A stretch of DNA of 64,000 nucleotides from Ensifer adhaerens (GTDB lineage Bacteria > Pseudomonadota > Alphaproteobacteria > Rhizobiales > Rhizobiaceae): NCBI GenBank assembly GCA_900215285.1, contig OCMG01000003.1, positions 1 through 64,000 of the forward strand, written 5' to 3'. The notes beneath the pieces were generated by a model. It was not told the DNA's origin. It ran no database searches and worked only from the letters and a program-made list of their open reading frames with translations. Below are positions 43,848 to 52,270 of the stretch, piece after piece; positions within the stretch are counted from its first letter, which is position 1, and each line of letters opens with the position of its first letter. The position numbers and the translations under genes are program-made.

Positions 43848-44693
43848 TCAACGCTCCTCGCTGATCGGGTTACGCAAAATACCGAGCTTTTCGATTTCGA
43901 CTTCGACGGTATCGCCAGGACGCATCCAAAGTGGCGGATTGCGCTTGGCGCCGACGCCTCCCGGCGTGCCGGTGGCGATCACGTCGCCCGGCTCAAGGCG
44001 CGTGAATTGCGAGCAATATTCAATGATGCGGGCAACGTCGAAGATCATCATATCAAAGGTTGCATCCTGCACGACTTGGCCATTCAGGCGGGTCTGGATG
44101 CGCAGCTGCTCAAGCGGGCCGAGCTCATCCGGTGTCATCATCCAGGGACCAAAGGCACCGGTGTCGGGGAAGTTCTTGCCGGGGGTGAACTGATGCGTAT
44201 GGCGCTGGTAGTCGCGAATGCTGCCGTCGTTGTAGATCGAGTAGGCAGCGACATACGACAGGGCGTCTTCGCGTGAGATATAGCGACCCGGCTTGCCGAT
44301 GATGATGGCGAGCTCGCCTTCGTAATCGAGATCGCCAGAAACCTTTGGCTTCACGATCGGGGCGAGGTGGCCCGTCTGGCTGTTGAAAAAGCGGGCAAAG
44401 ATCGTCGGGTTTTCGACGACACTGCGGCCGGTTTCCCGCCGGTGCTCTTCGTAATTCAGGCCGACGCAAAGGATCTTGTCTGGGTTCGGAATGACAGGTA
44501 GCCATGTCAGGGCCGAAACGGGAAGGCTGGCGGCCGCGCCTTTGGCCTCCGCGACGCCTGCGAGGTTTGCAGCGACAGCCGCCTTCAGATCGGCATAGCG
44601 CGAGGTGAGCGCCGCACCGACGTCAAAGAAGGTGTCGTTTTCGACGACGCCCCAGGTTGTGCGTCCGTCCACCGCAACGGTTGCAAGCTTCAT
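43848..44693 (-). CDS. Fumarylacetoacetate hydrolase (FAH) family enzyme
   Basis: The protein has 281 aa. The C-terminal FAH fold shows the metal-binding acidic residues in DLDYEGELAIIIGKPGRYI, the VAAYSIYNDGSIRDYQR segment and the end block PGDVIATGTPGGVGAKRNPPLWMRPGD. Family members hydrolyse C-C bonds in 3-acylpyruvates, hydrate 2-oxopent-4-enoate or decarboxylate oxalocrotonate. Downstream of an extradiol dioxygenase and flavin hydroxylase it most likely processes the ring-fission product. The N-terminal 70 residues are the usual FAHD1-like extension. Confidence 0.82.
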   Translation of the reverse strand: MKLATVAVDGRTTWGVVENDTFFDVGAALTSRYADLKAAVAANLAGVAEAKGAAASLPVSALTWLPVIPNPDKILCVGLNYEEHRRETGRSVVENPTIFARFFNSQTGHLAPIVKPKVSGDLDYEGELAIIIGKPGRYISREDALSYVAAYSIYNDGSIRDYQRHTHQFTPGKNFPDTGAFGPWMMTPDELGPLEQLRIQTRLNGQVVQDATFDMMIFDVARIIEYCSQFTRLEPGDVIATGTPGGVGAKRNPPLWMRPGDTVEVEIEKLGILRNPISEER

Positions 44694-44710
44694 GTCTTAT
44701 GTCTCCTTCT

Positions 44711-46282
44711 TCAGAGGCTGTTGGCCAGTTCGGCCAGCCGAAGTTTCAGGTCTGCTGTGTTGCGCGCAGCGCCAAAGACGTAGTGGTCGGGACGCACGAG
44801 GACGGCGCTGACGCCGTGTCGGTCGAACCAGTCGGCCATGACGCTGTCCTTCTCTTCAAGCCCGTCACCGGAACCGTTTCCTGCAGGGTGAATTTTCGTC
44901 ACCGTTAGGCCGATCTTGTCGTGCAGGGCAGCATCACCGCCGGCATCGATTTCCTTGCTGCGTCCGTCCAGGATCAGGCGCCACCCGGTTCCGGCAACCT
45001 TGTCGAGCAGCTTGCCCGAGCCATTGACTGCAATGGCCGGCTGCGGAAAGAGGGTGCCGCGGGCAGGGACGTCCTCTGCGGCCAAGACGCCCTCGCGCAG
45101 CGGCGGTACGATTTCCTGGCGCGTATAGGTCGGGGGCGTCCCACCGCCCTCGGCCAGGATGCGAGCGTCGCGGGCCGCAGCCGCTTCCGGATCGAGGATA
45201 CAGATCGTCTCGCCGATCGCCTTGATGCGGCCTGTCAGTTCCTCGACATGGCGCTTCCGCTCCCGTCCATAGGTGTCGAGAAGGCTGCCCGGCGAGCGTC
45301 CACGCATGACCCTGTCGAGCTTCCAGATCAGGTTCGTCACGTCCCGCAGACCCTGGCACATGCCCTGGCCGATGAAGGGCGGTTGCTGGTGGGCCGCGTC
45401 GCCCGCAATGAAGATGCGACCGTTGCGCCACTTGTCGGCAACCAGCGCATGGAACCGATAGGACGCGGCACGCCAGAGATCGCCGTCCTGCGGCGTCAGC
45501 CAGGGTGACAGCAGTTTCCAGACGTTTTCCGGATTCTCCATTTCGCGTGGGTTTTCACCAGGCAACAGCATGATTTCCCATCGGCGATGGTTCTTGGGGC
45601 CGATGACGAAGCTCGTGGGACGCGCCGGGTTGCAAAATTGCGCCGAATTCTTCGGAAGCTTCTCCAGCCCGCTTTCATGGACCTGGACATCGACAACCAG
45701 CCAGGGTTCATCGAAGATCAGATCCTCAAGGCGGATGCCGGCGAAGTCGCGCACCCGGCTCGACGCACCGTCGCAGCCGATGGCATAGCGGGCGCTGACC
45801 TTGCGCGTCGACCCGTCCGCATTCTTCAGCTCCGCGATGATCTTGTCGTCCAACTGACGAATGTCCATCATCTCGACGCCGAGCTCGACCGTGACGTTGT
45901 CGAAGCTTTCCGCATGGCGGCGCATGATCGCTTCGACCGGCGGCTGCGTGAAGACCATGCTCGGCGTGTAGCCGAGGGGATAGGGCGCCGGTACCATGTC
46001 GATGCGTCTGATGAGCTGGCCATCGGCACCGAAATGTTCGGATGCCGTGAAAGGAGCGATATGAGGCATGACCGCCTCTGCAATGCCCATATTGTCGAAA
46101 TGGCGCAGAATTTCGTGATCGAGGGCGATGGCACGTGGCTTGTCGTAGATACCGGTCAGCTTGTCGATGACGAGGGTGCGGTGCCCCAATCGGCCAAGCA
46201 TGCCCGCGGCGATCGCGCCTGCCGGGCCGAAGCCGACGACAAGAACATCAAATTCGCTGGCTGAAATCGTTTGGTCTTGCAT
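44711..46282 (-). CDS. FAD-dependent aromatic hydroxylase (MhpA/PheA/TfdB family)
   Basis: The protein has 523 aa from ATG 46282 (MQDQTISASEFDVLVVGFGPAG); a longer frame upstream is not convincing. The GxGxxG motif is GFGPAGAIAAG, the second motif is IGCDGASSRVRD and the FAD-binding GDAAHQQPPFIGQGM block is intact. A C-terminal thioredoxin-like domain ends with VLVRPDHYVFG. Such enzymes ortho-hydroxylate phenols, for example 3-(3-hydroxyphenyl)propionate, to the catechol for the next enzyme. It lies between the VOC dioxygenase and FAH genes. A paralogue of the same family is at 55988-57631. Confidence 0.85.
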   Translation of the reverse strand: MQDQTISASEFDVLVVGFGPAGAIAAGMLGRLGHRTLVIDKLTGIYDKPRAIALDHEILRHFDNMGIAEAVMPHIAPFTASEHFGADGQLIRRIDMVPAPYPLGYTPSMVFTQPPVEAIMRRHAESFDNVTVELGVEMMDIRQLDDKIIAELKNADGSTRKVSARYAIGCDGASSRVRDFAGIRLEDLIFDEPWLVVDVQVHESGLEKLPKNSAQFCNPARPTSFVIGPKNHRRWEIMLLPGENPREMENPENVWKLLSPWLTPQDGDLWRAASYRFHALVADKWRNGRIFIAGDAAHQQPPFIGQGMCQGLRDVTNLIWKLDRVMRGRSPGSLLDTYGRERKRHVEELTGRIKAIGETICILDPEAAAARDARILAEGGGTPPTYTRQEIVPPLREGVLAAEDVPARGTLFPQPAIAVNGSGKLLDKVAGTGWRLILDGRSKEIDAGGDAALHDKIGLTVTKIHPAGNGSGDGLEEKDSVMADWFDRHGVSAVLVRPDHYVFGAARNTADLKLRLAELANSL

Positions 46283-46317
46283 ATCCAACTGCCTGCTGTT
46301 GCTCGCTGTCTTGAAGA

Positions 46318-47211
46318 TCAGCCCGCAAAAAACGGAACTGAAACCTGGGCTTTCTTGCATTCTTCGCTCTTGGGCGGCGCAATGCCCCAATGATCGGTCC
46401 GGCCCGGCCGCCAGACCCAATCGGCGGGGCCGCCCACCCGGTAGGTGTCATCGACCTGGAGAACCTCGGCCGTGTACTCGACGACGACACCGCTCGGATC
46501 GACGAAATAGGCAAACACGTTGTCTCCGGGACCGTGCCGGCCCACCCCCCAGCCGATCGGATAGCCGGCGTCCTTGACGTCGCCGGAGCCGCGCATCACC
46601 GATTCGAGATCGGGAAGCAGAAAGGCGATGTGATTGAGTCCGTTCACCGGCGCTTCCGCCAGCACAACGGCGTGGTGGTCGTCGTTGCAGCGCAGGAAAG
46701 CCATCATCTTGGACCGGTCGGTCAGCTGGAAGCCAAGTGCCTTCTGATAAAAGCTCGACAGGTCCTCGATCGCCGCGCTGTTGATATTGACATGGGCGAG
46801 GCGCAACGGCCTGTTCGGGACGAGCCTAGATTCCTTGCGCGTGTCCCCATGGACGAATTCGATCGTCGATCCCTGCGGCTCGCGGATGACGATGCGCTGA
46901 CCGCCCGACGGCGCATCCGCCAGCCCCATTGTCTTCAGCAGCGTTGCCCCGTTTGCCACCAGGTCCCGTTCGAGGCGGTCGAGATCGCTCTCGGAGCGAA
47001 CCCGGAAGGTGATCTTGCGCAAAGCGGCCTCGGGGCCGGGCTTGAGTTCCAGCACATGGAAATCATCACCACTGGCGGAGAGGAAGACCTTGTCGTTCTG
47101 CCTTGCGGCGATCTCGAGGCCCCAGACCTTCGTGTAGAAGGCCACGGACGTTTCGATGTCCGGGGTCGAAATCTCGACGCTCCTCAGCGCAGTGATGGGA
47201 AAGTCAGACAT
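46318..47211 (-). CDS. Type I extradiol (VOC-fold) ring-cleavage dioxygenase
   Basis: The protein has 297 aa and two vicinal-oxygen-chelate modules. The second module carries the likely iron ligands: His in LAHVNINS, His in GLNHIAFLL and Glu in VVVEYTAE. The pattern fits catechol 2,3-dioxygenase-type enzymes that cleave the catechol made by the adjacent hydroxylase. The ATG at 47211 lies inside the 3' end of the upstream amidohydrolase gene (8-bp overlap), so the two are coupled. Confidence 0.8.
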   Translation of the reverse strand: MSDFPITALRSVEISTPDIETSVAFYTKVWGLEIAARQNDKVFLSASGDDFHVLELKPGPEAALRKITFRVRSESDLDRLERDLVANGATLLKTMGLADAPSGGQRIVIREPQGSTIEFVHGDTRKESRLVPNRPLRLAHVNINSAAIEDLSSFYQKALGFQLTDRSKMMAFLRCNDDHHAVVLAEAPVNGLNHIAFLLPDLESVMRGSGDVKDAGYPIGWGVGRHGPGDNVFAYFVDPSGVVVEYTAEVLQVDDTYRVGGPADWVWRPGRTDHWGIAPPKSEECKKAQVSVPFFAG

Positions 47212-48265
47212 TCGATACCTCGGCGAGATTGAGGAACGCCGCCGCGTTGCGGCTGGCGATCTTTTCCTGACGTTCAAGACTGTCGAAAGCAGCCTCGAGC
47301 CGCGCCAATGGCGCACGTTCATGGAAGTTGAAGGGATAATCCGTGCCAATCATCAGCCGGTCTTCACCGAAGACATCGGCCAGATGGCGCAACGTCGGCT
47401 CATTATAGACGAGCGCGTCATACCAGAAGCGGCGCGCCTGCTCGCCAGGGTCCTCTTCGACCGCGTCGCGAAGCGCCGGGAAGATCTTCCAGCCCTCGCG
47501 AAGGCGTGGCAGCAGGCTGGCAAGCGTTCCGCCACCGTGGCTGAAGGCGATGCGCAGCCTGGGCAATTTCAACAGCAGGTTGGAGGTGAGGCAGGACGCG
47601 GCCGCAAGGCCGATATCCGTCGGATAGGCCAGGACCTGCTGCAGGGGAGGCGGGCCCACGAGACGGTCCATCCCGGCAGGTCGCACAGCATGGACAAAGA
47701 TTGCCGCTCCCAGCCGCTCGGCCTCCTCGAAAAAGGGAAGGAACTGCGGATGGCCAATGGCGAGCCCGTTGACATTGCTGCCGATCTCGACACCGCAAAA
47801 GCCGCAGTCGAGAACGAGGCGTCGCAGCTCTGCGATGGCGCGATCAATGTCCTGCAGGGGAACGGCGCCGAGTCCGACGAAGCGTCCTTTTCCCTTTTCG
47901 ACCATCGCGGCAATCGTGTCGTTGATGTGGCGCAGGAGGTCGTTCGCCTGGGCTGCATCCATCCAGTAGCTGAACAGTTCCGGCATGGGTGAGAGCGCCT
48001 GGACGGCTACGCCCATCCGCTCCATGTCCTCGAGCCGCCGCTCGACCGACCAGCAGCCATCGTTCACCGTTCGATAGTTCTTCCCGTCAATGACGACAGT
48101 GCGATGGCATCCGTCGGCGGGGACCATCGAGGGCAATGACTTCGGTGGGGTCGCACCGGCATAGGCGGGAAAGTCAAAGGGAACGACATGGCAATGGGTG
48201 TCGATGGCCCCGCATGCGCAGCCGCGCAGACTCAACTTGGATACCCGTTCCTGCTTGCTCGCCAA
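47204..48265 (-). CDS. Amidohydrolase-2 (ACMSD-like) family enzyme, probable decarboxylase or hydrolase
   Basis: The protein has about 353 aa. The metal-binding HxH is in AIDTHCHVVPFDFP, a further His in AIFVHAV and SHGGG, and the catalytic Asp in MIGTDYPF. This matches PF04909, whose members decarboxylate aromatic or muconate-semialdehyde acids or hydrolyse lactones. The start is uncertain: TTG 48265 has GGGGGAG 7 nt upstream, while the frame is open to TTG 48295 with no ribosome-binding site. It is the first gene of the operon, so it may act on the primary substrate or on a ring-fission acid. Confidence 0.78.
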   Translation of the reverse strand: MASKQERVSKLSLRGCACGAIDTHCHVVPFDFPAYAGATPPKSLPSMVPADGCHRTVVIDGKNYRTVNDGCWSVERRLEDMERMGVAVQALSPMPELFSYWMDAAQANDLLRHINDTIAAMVEKGKGRFVGLGAVPLQDIDRAIAELRRLVLDCGFCGVEIGSNVNGLAIGHPQFLPFFEEAERLGAAIFVHAVRPAGMDRLVGPPPLQQVLAYPTDIGLAAASCLTSNLLLKLPRLRIAFSHGGGTLASLLPRLREGWKIFPALRDAVEEDPGEQARRFWYDALVYNEPTLRHLADVFGEDRLMIGTDYPFNFHERAPLARLEAAFDSLERQEKIASRNAAAFLNLAEVSNV

Positions 48266-48325
48266 TTCATGCTCCCCCACCGTCGATCTCACCAATAAAA
48301 TGCAAAATCGGTTTTGTAAATCTAA

Positions 48326-48337
48326 AATTTATAAATT
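48326..48337. promoter_or_regulatory. AT-rich palindrome between divergent genes
   Basis: AATTTATAAATT is a perfect 12-bp palindrome in the 126-bp AT-rich gap between the amidohydrolase (minus) and GntR (plus) genes. It could be the GntR operator or part of overlapping promoters. Confidence 0.4.
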
Positions 48338-48391
48338 ACCTTGTTTGAGGTTTGCGTGTATAAAACAGCTGCAACATTTTCAGCGGTTACC

Positions 48392-49099
48392 ATGGATCAC
48401 GATCTCATCGAGCGCCCCGCGCCGGCGCCCCAGACGCAGGCGACAAACATTTACGAGCGTCTGAAGGCCGACATTCTGTCAGCAGATCTGGAGCCGGGTC
48501 GGAAACTGCAGCTCAAGTTCCTGATCGAGCGTTATGAAACCGGGCAGACGCCGCTTCGCGAAGCGCTGAACCGGCTGGCAAGCGAGGAGCTTGTCATCGG
48601 GCGAGAGCAGCGCGGCTTCTTCGTCAAGCCGATCAGCCTTGAGGAGTTGAGCGAATTGACGAAGACGCGCTGCTGGGTGGAGACCATCGCCCTGCAGCAG
48701 TCGATCGCCAACGCCACCGTGGAATGGGAAGAAGCTCTGCTGATTGCCCATCACAGGCTGGAGCGAACGCCACGTTCGCTCAATCCGGAGCAGTTCCAGG
48801 ACAATCCGGAATGGGAGCGCCTGCATCGGCGCTTTCATGCAACTTTGATCGGAAACTGCGATTCGAGACCGCTGCTGGCCTTTTGCAGCCAGCTTGCCGA
48901 TCGGCTTTATCGCTATCGGGCGCTGTCGATTCGCAAGGCCTTCCGCGTGCGCAAGGTGACAAGCGAGCACAAGGACATGCTGACGGCAACAATCGAGCAC
49001 CGGACGGCCGACGCCGTTGCAATGCTTCAGCGTCATTACCAGCGAACCGCTGAAATCATCCAGTCCGATCTCGCCCAAAAGGATGGCTTGCAGGATTGA
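48392..49099 (+). CDS. GntR-family regulator (FCD subfamily)
   Basis: The protein has 235 aa from ATG 48392; the upstream in-frame ATG 48341 lies within the AT-rich promoter region. The winged helix is IYERLKADILSADLEPGRKLQLKFLIERYETGQTPLREALNRL, followed by an FCD domain with RLHRRFHATLIGNCDS. It is divergent from the amidohydrolase/dioxygenase/hydroxylase/FAH/TRAP operon and is its likely repressor. The ribosome-binding site is weak. Confidence 0.83.
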   Translation: MDHDLIERPAPAPQTQATNIYERLKADILSADLEPGRKLQLKFLIERYETGQTPLREALNRLASEELVIGREQRGFFVKPISLEELSELTKTRCWVETIALQQSIANATVEWEEALLIAHHRLERTPRSLNPEQFQDNPEWERLHRRFHATLIGNCDSRPLLAFCSQLADRLYRYRALSIRKAFRVRKVTSEHKDMLTATIEHRTADAVAMLQRHYQRTAEIIQSDLAQKDGLQD

Positions 49100-49179
49100 G
49101 GCTTTGGCGGATCGTTTGAGTTCTCTCTAATAGCGGCCCGCGAAAGCAGCGCAGCGGCAAGCCTGCATTCCCCCTCTCA

Positions 49180-49520
49180 GTCTCCGTTCCAAACGGCTGG
49201 GCGATCAAGACGAGAAACAAAGTCAACGGTGTGATGTTCACCTGAGGGAGACGTCAACACCGAAGCCAGTTGGTGAGGGCAAAAGTCAATTGTTATGAAT
49301 TGGCCAAAGCGGGAATTGATTAGCCCGAGGGTTGCAGCGGCGTTCTGGTCGCGACTGCTGGGCTCGAAGACGATGTACTGCACAGCCTTCGAGCCGATCC
49401 ATCCGAAAGAGATGCAAAGCCATTGCGGTCATTGGCAATCTTCAACGTTTGACCGTCCGGCAGGCTGTGCAGGTCGATATGGTCTTTCGAGACGTCCGCG
49501 CCGATGGTTATAGTCGTCAT
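49180..49520 (-). mobile_element. IS110-family transposase remnant
   Basis: From ATG 49520 leftwards the frame reads MTTITIGADVSKDHIDLHSL then PDGQTLKIANDRNGF, the N-terminal DEDD-type start of IS110 transposases with the first catalytic Asp. It then shifts frame; the continuation (GSKAVQYIVFEPSSR, about 49390-49345) is recognisable in another frame and decays. The rest of the transposase is absent. The DNA from 49100 to 49180 shows nothing recognisable. Confidence 0.75.
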
Positions 49521-49626
49521 CTCTTCCGATCTCCGTCAAAGCATTTGCAGCAAAAGTTCCATAATTTAGATTATCGTACCTAAACGTTGTAGCGGGTACG
49601 CGCTATCATGAACTGCGACTTTTGAA

Positions 49627-49830
49627 GTGTGGCAGGATGTTGAAGTTAGCCACCTCACCCTTGCTGACCGGCGTCAGATCGAACGCTGGCGGCTGATGAA
49701 GATGAGCGCGACGGAGATTGCTGAGCGGCTGGTACGCCATCGATCGACGATTTTCCGACAGATGAAGCGTAACATGTTCCATGACGTGGAGCTGCCTCAC
49801 CTCAACGGCTACTACTGCTCATACGCTACC
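49627..49830 (+). mobile_element. IS30-family transposase remnant (N-terminus only)
   Basis: The frame carries HLTLADRRQIERWRLMKMSATEIAERLVRH then RSTIFRQMKRN, the helix-turn-helix start of IS30 transposases, followed by LPHLNGYY. Similarity ends near 49830, exactly where the 3' end of the convergent GntR gene begins. The catalytic DDE part is missing, so it is inactive. Confidence 0.78.
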
Positions 49831-50508
49831 GCCGAGCGCGATCGTCATGGAATTGTCGATATGTTTCGCAAGCGCACTTTTTGCGGTTTCGAGGTCGCCG
49901 TCGCGCAATGCGCGAAGAAAGACGAGATGTTCCGCGATGACACGGGTCGCATTGTCGGGGGTGACGCGGATACGCGACTGAACGGCCATGCGTATCTTGA
50001 TAGCCGTCACGCGGTGGACATTGTCCATCAACTTGTTGCCAGTGGCCGCGACAATCGCGCCATGCATGATCCAGTCTAGCCTCTGCACCCGATTGGCGGC
50101 GTCAAGCCCTGCCCCTGCCCCCAGTTCGACCGCTGCTTCTTCGTGAAATGCAATCCACGCATCGATCTGGCCCTCGGGCAGGTACTTCGGCGATTGAGGC
50201 ACCGCAGCAAGTTCGATGATCATGCGTAGCTGATAAGCATCGCGAACGAAGCCAACCTCCAGGCTGGGAACCATGAGCCCGCGCTTCGGCAGCGTCTGCA
50301 GCAGCCCCTCCGCTTCCAGCCGTGGTATGGCTTCACGCACCGCACCGAGGGTCATGCCCGTCTTTTCAACAAGCTCGCGCTGGGAGACCACGTGTCCAGG
50401 CTTCAGCACGCCTGCATTCAACAGGTCCTCGATCCGGTCGTAGGCCGCCTGGCGAAGGGATGCTGGTGGATCGCCCCTGCTTGCTTCTGGCGCATTCGAA
50501 TTGAGCAC
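49819..50508 (-). CDS. GntR-family regulator (FCD subfamily)
   Basis: The protein has 229 aa from GTG 50508, which has AGAAGGAAAGCC just upstream; ATG 50547 is an alternative without a site. The winged helix is AYDRIEDLLNAGVLKPGHVVSQRELVEKTGMTLGAVREAIPRLEAEGLL, followed by an FCD domain. The last codons (GGSV) lie at the junction with the IS30 remnant, so the natural C-terminus may have been altered. It is divergent from the Tat-dependent TRAP operon and presumably regulates it. Confidence 0.83.
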   Translation of the reverse strand: MLNSNAPEASRGDPPASLRQAAYDRIEDLLNAGVLKPGHVVSQRELVEKTGMTLGAVREAIPRLEAEGLLQTLPKRGLMVPSLEVGFVRDAYQLRMIIELAAVPQSPKYLPEGQIDAWIAFHEEAAVELGAGAGLDAANRVQRLDWIMHGAIVAATGNKLMDNVHRVTAIKIRMAVQSRIRVTPDNATRVIAEHLVFLRALRDGDLETAKSALAKHIDNSMTIALGGSV

Positions 50509-50551
50509 GGCTTTCCTTCTCTTCCAGTGCCTCACGTCCGCTAACATATTA

Positions 50552-50574
50552 CTGACATGTTACCCACTTGTCAG
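50552..50574. promoter_or_regulatory. Inverted repeat in the GntR/TRAP divergent promoter region
   Basis: CTGACA-N11-TGTCAG is a perfect 6-bp inverted repeat 44 bp upstream of the GntR start and about 120 bp upstream of the TRAP binding-protein start. It may be the GntR operator. Confidence 0.45.
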
Positions 50575-50695
50575 CATCGTTTTTCGCGTTATTCTGTCCT
50601 TGTTTTGCGGGGGAGGAGACGGGCCGGAGGTCCGCGCCTGCGAACGCGTCGAAATTGCCGAAGCCCAGGAGGCCGGCTCCGATCGGGAGGATCAG

Positions 50696-51706
50696 ATGAC
50701 ACAGACTTTCACCCGCCGTAACGTTCTTGCGTTAACGGCCGCCGCGGTAACTCTGCCACTCGTTGGACGTTCGGGATATGCGGCGGACAAGCCGCTCCTT
50801 CGGCTATCGACGCCGGCCTCGGAGACTGACCAGCGTTCCGTTGCGCTGGCGCAGAAGTTTGCCCCGGCCGTGGCCGACTTCGCGACTTTCGAGCCGCACT
50901 GGAATGCCACCCTCTTCAAGCAGGGCACCGAGCTTGAGGCGATTTCCCGTGGCAATCTCGAAATGTCGATTACCTCGGCGCAGGAGCTTGCCGTCTTTTT
51001 CCCGGAATTCTCGATCTTCTCCGCCGGTTATGTCCACAAGGATGCAGCCCATCAGGTCAAGGTCTTCAACGATCCTCTGATGGACCCGCTGAAGAAGAAG
51101 GTCGAGGACGAACTCGGTGTGAAGCTGTTGACGGTCATGTATCTCGGCCGCCGCCAGCTCAATCTGCGCAAGCCGAAGTCAGACCTCAACGTGATGAAGC
51201 CGGAGGACCTGAAGGGTGTGACGCTGCGCATGCCGGGGACCGACGCATGGCAGTTTCTCGGCAAGTCGCTCGGCGCCAATCCGGTGCCGATGGCCTTCAC
51301 CGAAATCTATACCGGCCTGCAGACCGGCGCCATCGACGCGCAGGACAACCCCTTGCCAACCGTGGTCGATGCCAAGTTCTACGAAGTCACCAAACAGATC
51401 TGCCTGACATCCCACCTCGTCGACCTGAACTACCTGGCAATATCCAAGAAGGTGTTTGACGGCTTCTCGGCGGACCAGCAGAAGGCAATCCAGAAGGCTG
51501 CCGACGACGCCGCCGAATTTGGCCGGCAGAACCAGTTGAAGAAGGAGGACGATCTGGTCGCCTTCCTCAAGGGCAAGGGCCTCGATGTCTACGAACCGGA
51601 TCTCAAGGCCTTCCGCGAGCACGTCCAGAAAGCGTTCCTCGCGAGCAGCTTTGCCAAGTCGTGGCCAGCCGGCATGCTCGACAAGATCAACGCCCTCGCT
51701 GCGTGA
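50696..51706 (+). CDS. TRAP transporter periplasmic binding protein, Tat-type signal
   Basis: The protein has 336 aa from ATG 50696 (GGGAGGATCAG upstream). The N-terminus TQTFTRRNVLALTAAAV holds a twin-arginine motif (TRRNVLAL) before a hydrophobic stretch and AYAA-like cleavage at GYAA, so it is probably exported folded by Tat. The mature domain has DctP features including EDLKGVTLRMPGTDAWQ with the carboxylate-binding Arg, and GLQTGAIDAQDNPL. The next genes encode DctQ and DctM partners. Confidence 0.84.
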   Translation: MTQTFTRRNVLALTAAAVTLPLVGRSGYAADKPLLRLSTPASETDQRSVALAQKFAPAVADFATFEPHWNATLFKQGTELEAISRGNLEMSITSAQELAVFFPEFSIFSAGYVHKDAAHQVKVFNDPLMDPLKKKVEDELGVKLLTVMYLGRRQLNLRKPKSDLNVMKPEDLKGVTLRMPGTDAWQFLGKSLGANPVPMAFTEIYTGLQTGAIDAQDNPLPTVVDAKFYEVTKQICLTSHLVDLNYLAISKKVFDGFSADQQKAIQKAADDAAEFGRQNQLKKEDDLVAFLKGKGLDVYEPDLKAFREHVQKAFLASSFAKSWPAGMLDKINALAA

Positions 51707-51772
51707 GCGTCTGACAAGACCCTGCGTCCGGAAATTCCGGGCGCAGCCGTATATTCCAATTTGGAGACGACC

Positions 51773-52270
51773 ATGAACCGCTTCGTCCTGAGACTGAGGC
51801 AGGTGGCGGAAGCTTTGAGCGCGCTGATGATGACGGCGCTTTTCGCGACCTTTCTACTGCAGATATTTTCCCGCTATGTGATGGACGAGCCCTTCGGCTG
51901 GACGCTTGAGCTCTGCCTGATCCTATGGGTCTGGATCGTCTTCTTCGGCGCTGCCTTCATTCTACGGTCTCAAGATCACATTACCTTTGATCTTCTCTAT
52001 CTCGCGGTCCCGGCAGGTCCACGCCGGGTCATGGCTGCCGTTTCCGCCCTGGTGGTCGCGGGCGCCCTCCTCTGGTCGCTTCTGCCCACCTGGGACTGGG
52101 TAAGCTTCCTCAGAATCAAGAAGAGCGCGACGCTGCATATTCCGATGCGCGACATCTACATCGTCTATCCCCTTTTTGTGGTCGCTGTCGCCGCCACCTA
52201 CCTCTGGCGGATTTGGACATTGCTGCGCCACGGGGTCGAAGAAGACCGGAAAAAGGAGGATGCGGCGTGA
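51773..52270 (+). CDS. TRAP transporter small membrane subunit (DctQ-type)
   Basis: The protein has 165 aa with four hydrophobic spans and the family segment FGWTLELCLILWVWIVFFGAAF followed by RSQDHITFDLLY. ATG 51773 follows TTGGAGACGACC; the in-frame TTG 51761 overlaps that site and is less likely. The 3' end overlaps the DctM start by 4 bp. Confidence 0.84.
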   Translation: MNRFVLRLRQVAEALSALMMTALFATFLLQIFSRYVMDEPFGWTLELCLILWVWIVFFGAAFILRSQDHITFDLLYLAVPAGPRRVMAAVSALVVAGALLWSLLPTWDWVSFLRIKKSATLHIPMRDIYIVYPLFVVAVAATYLWRIWTLLRHGVEEDRKKEDAA

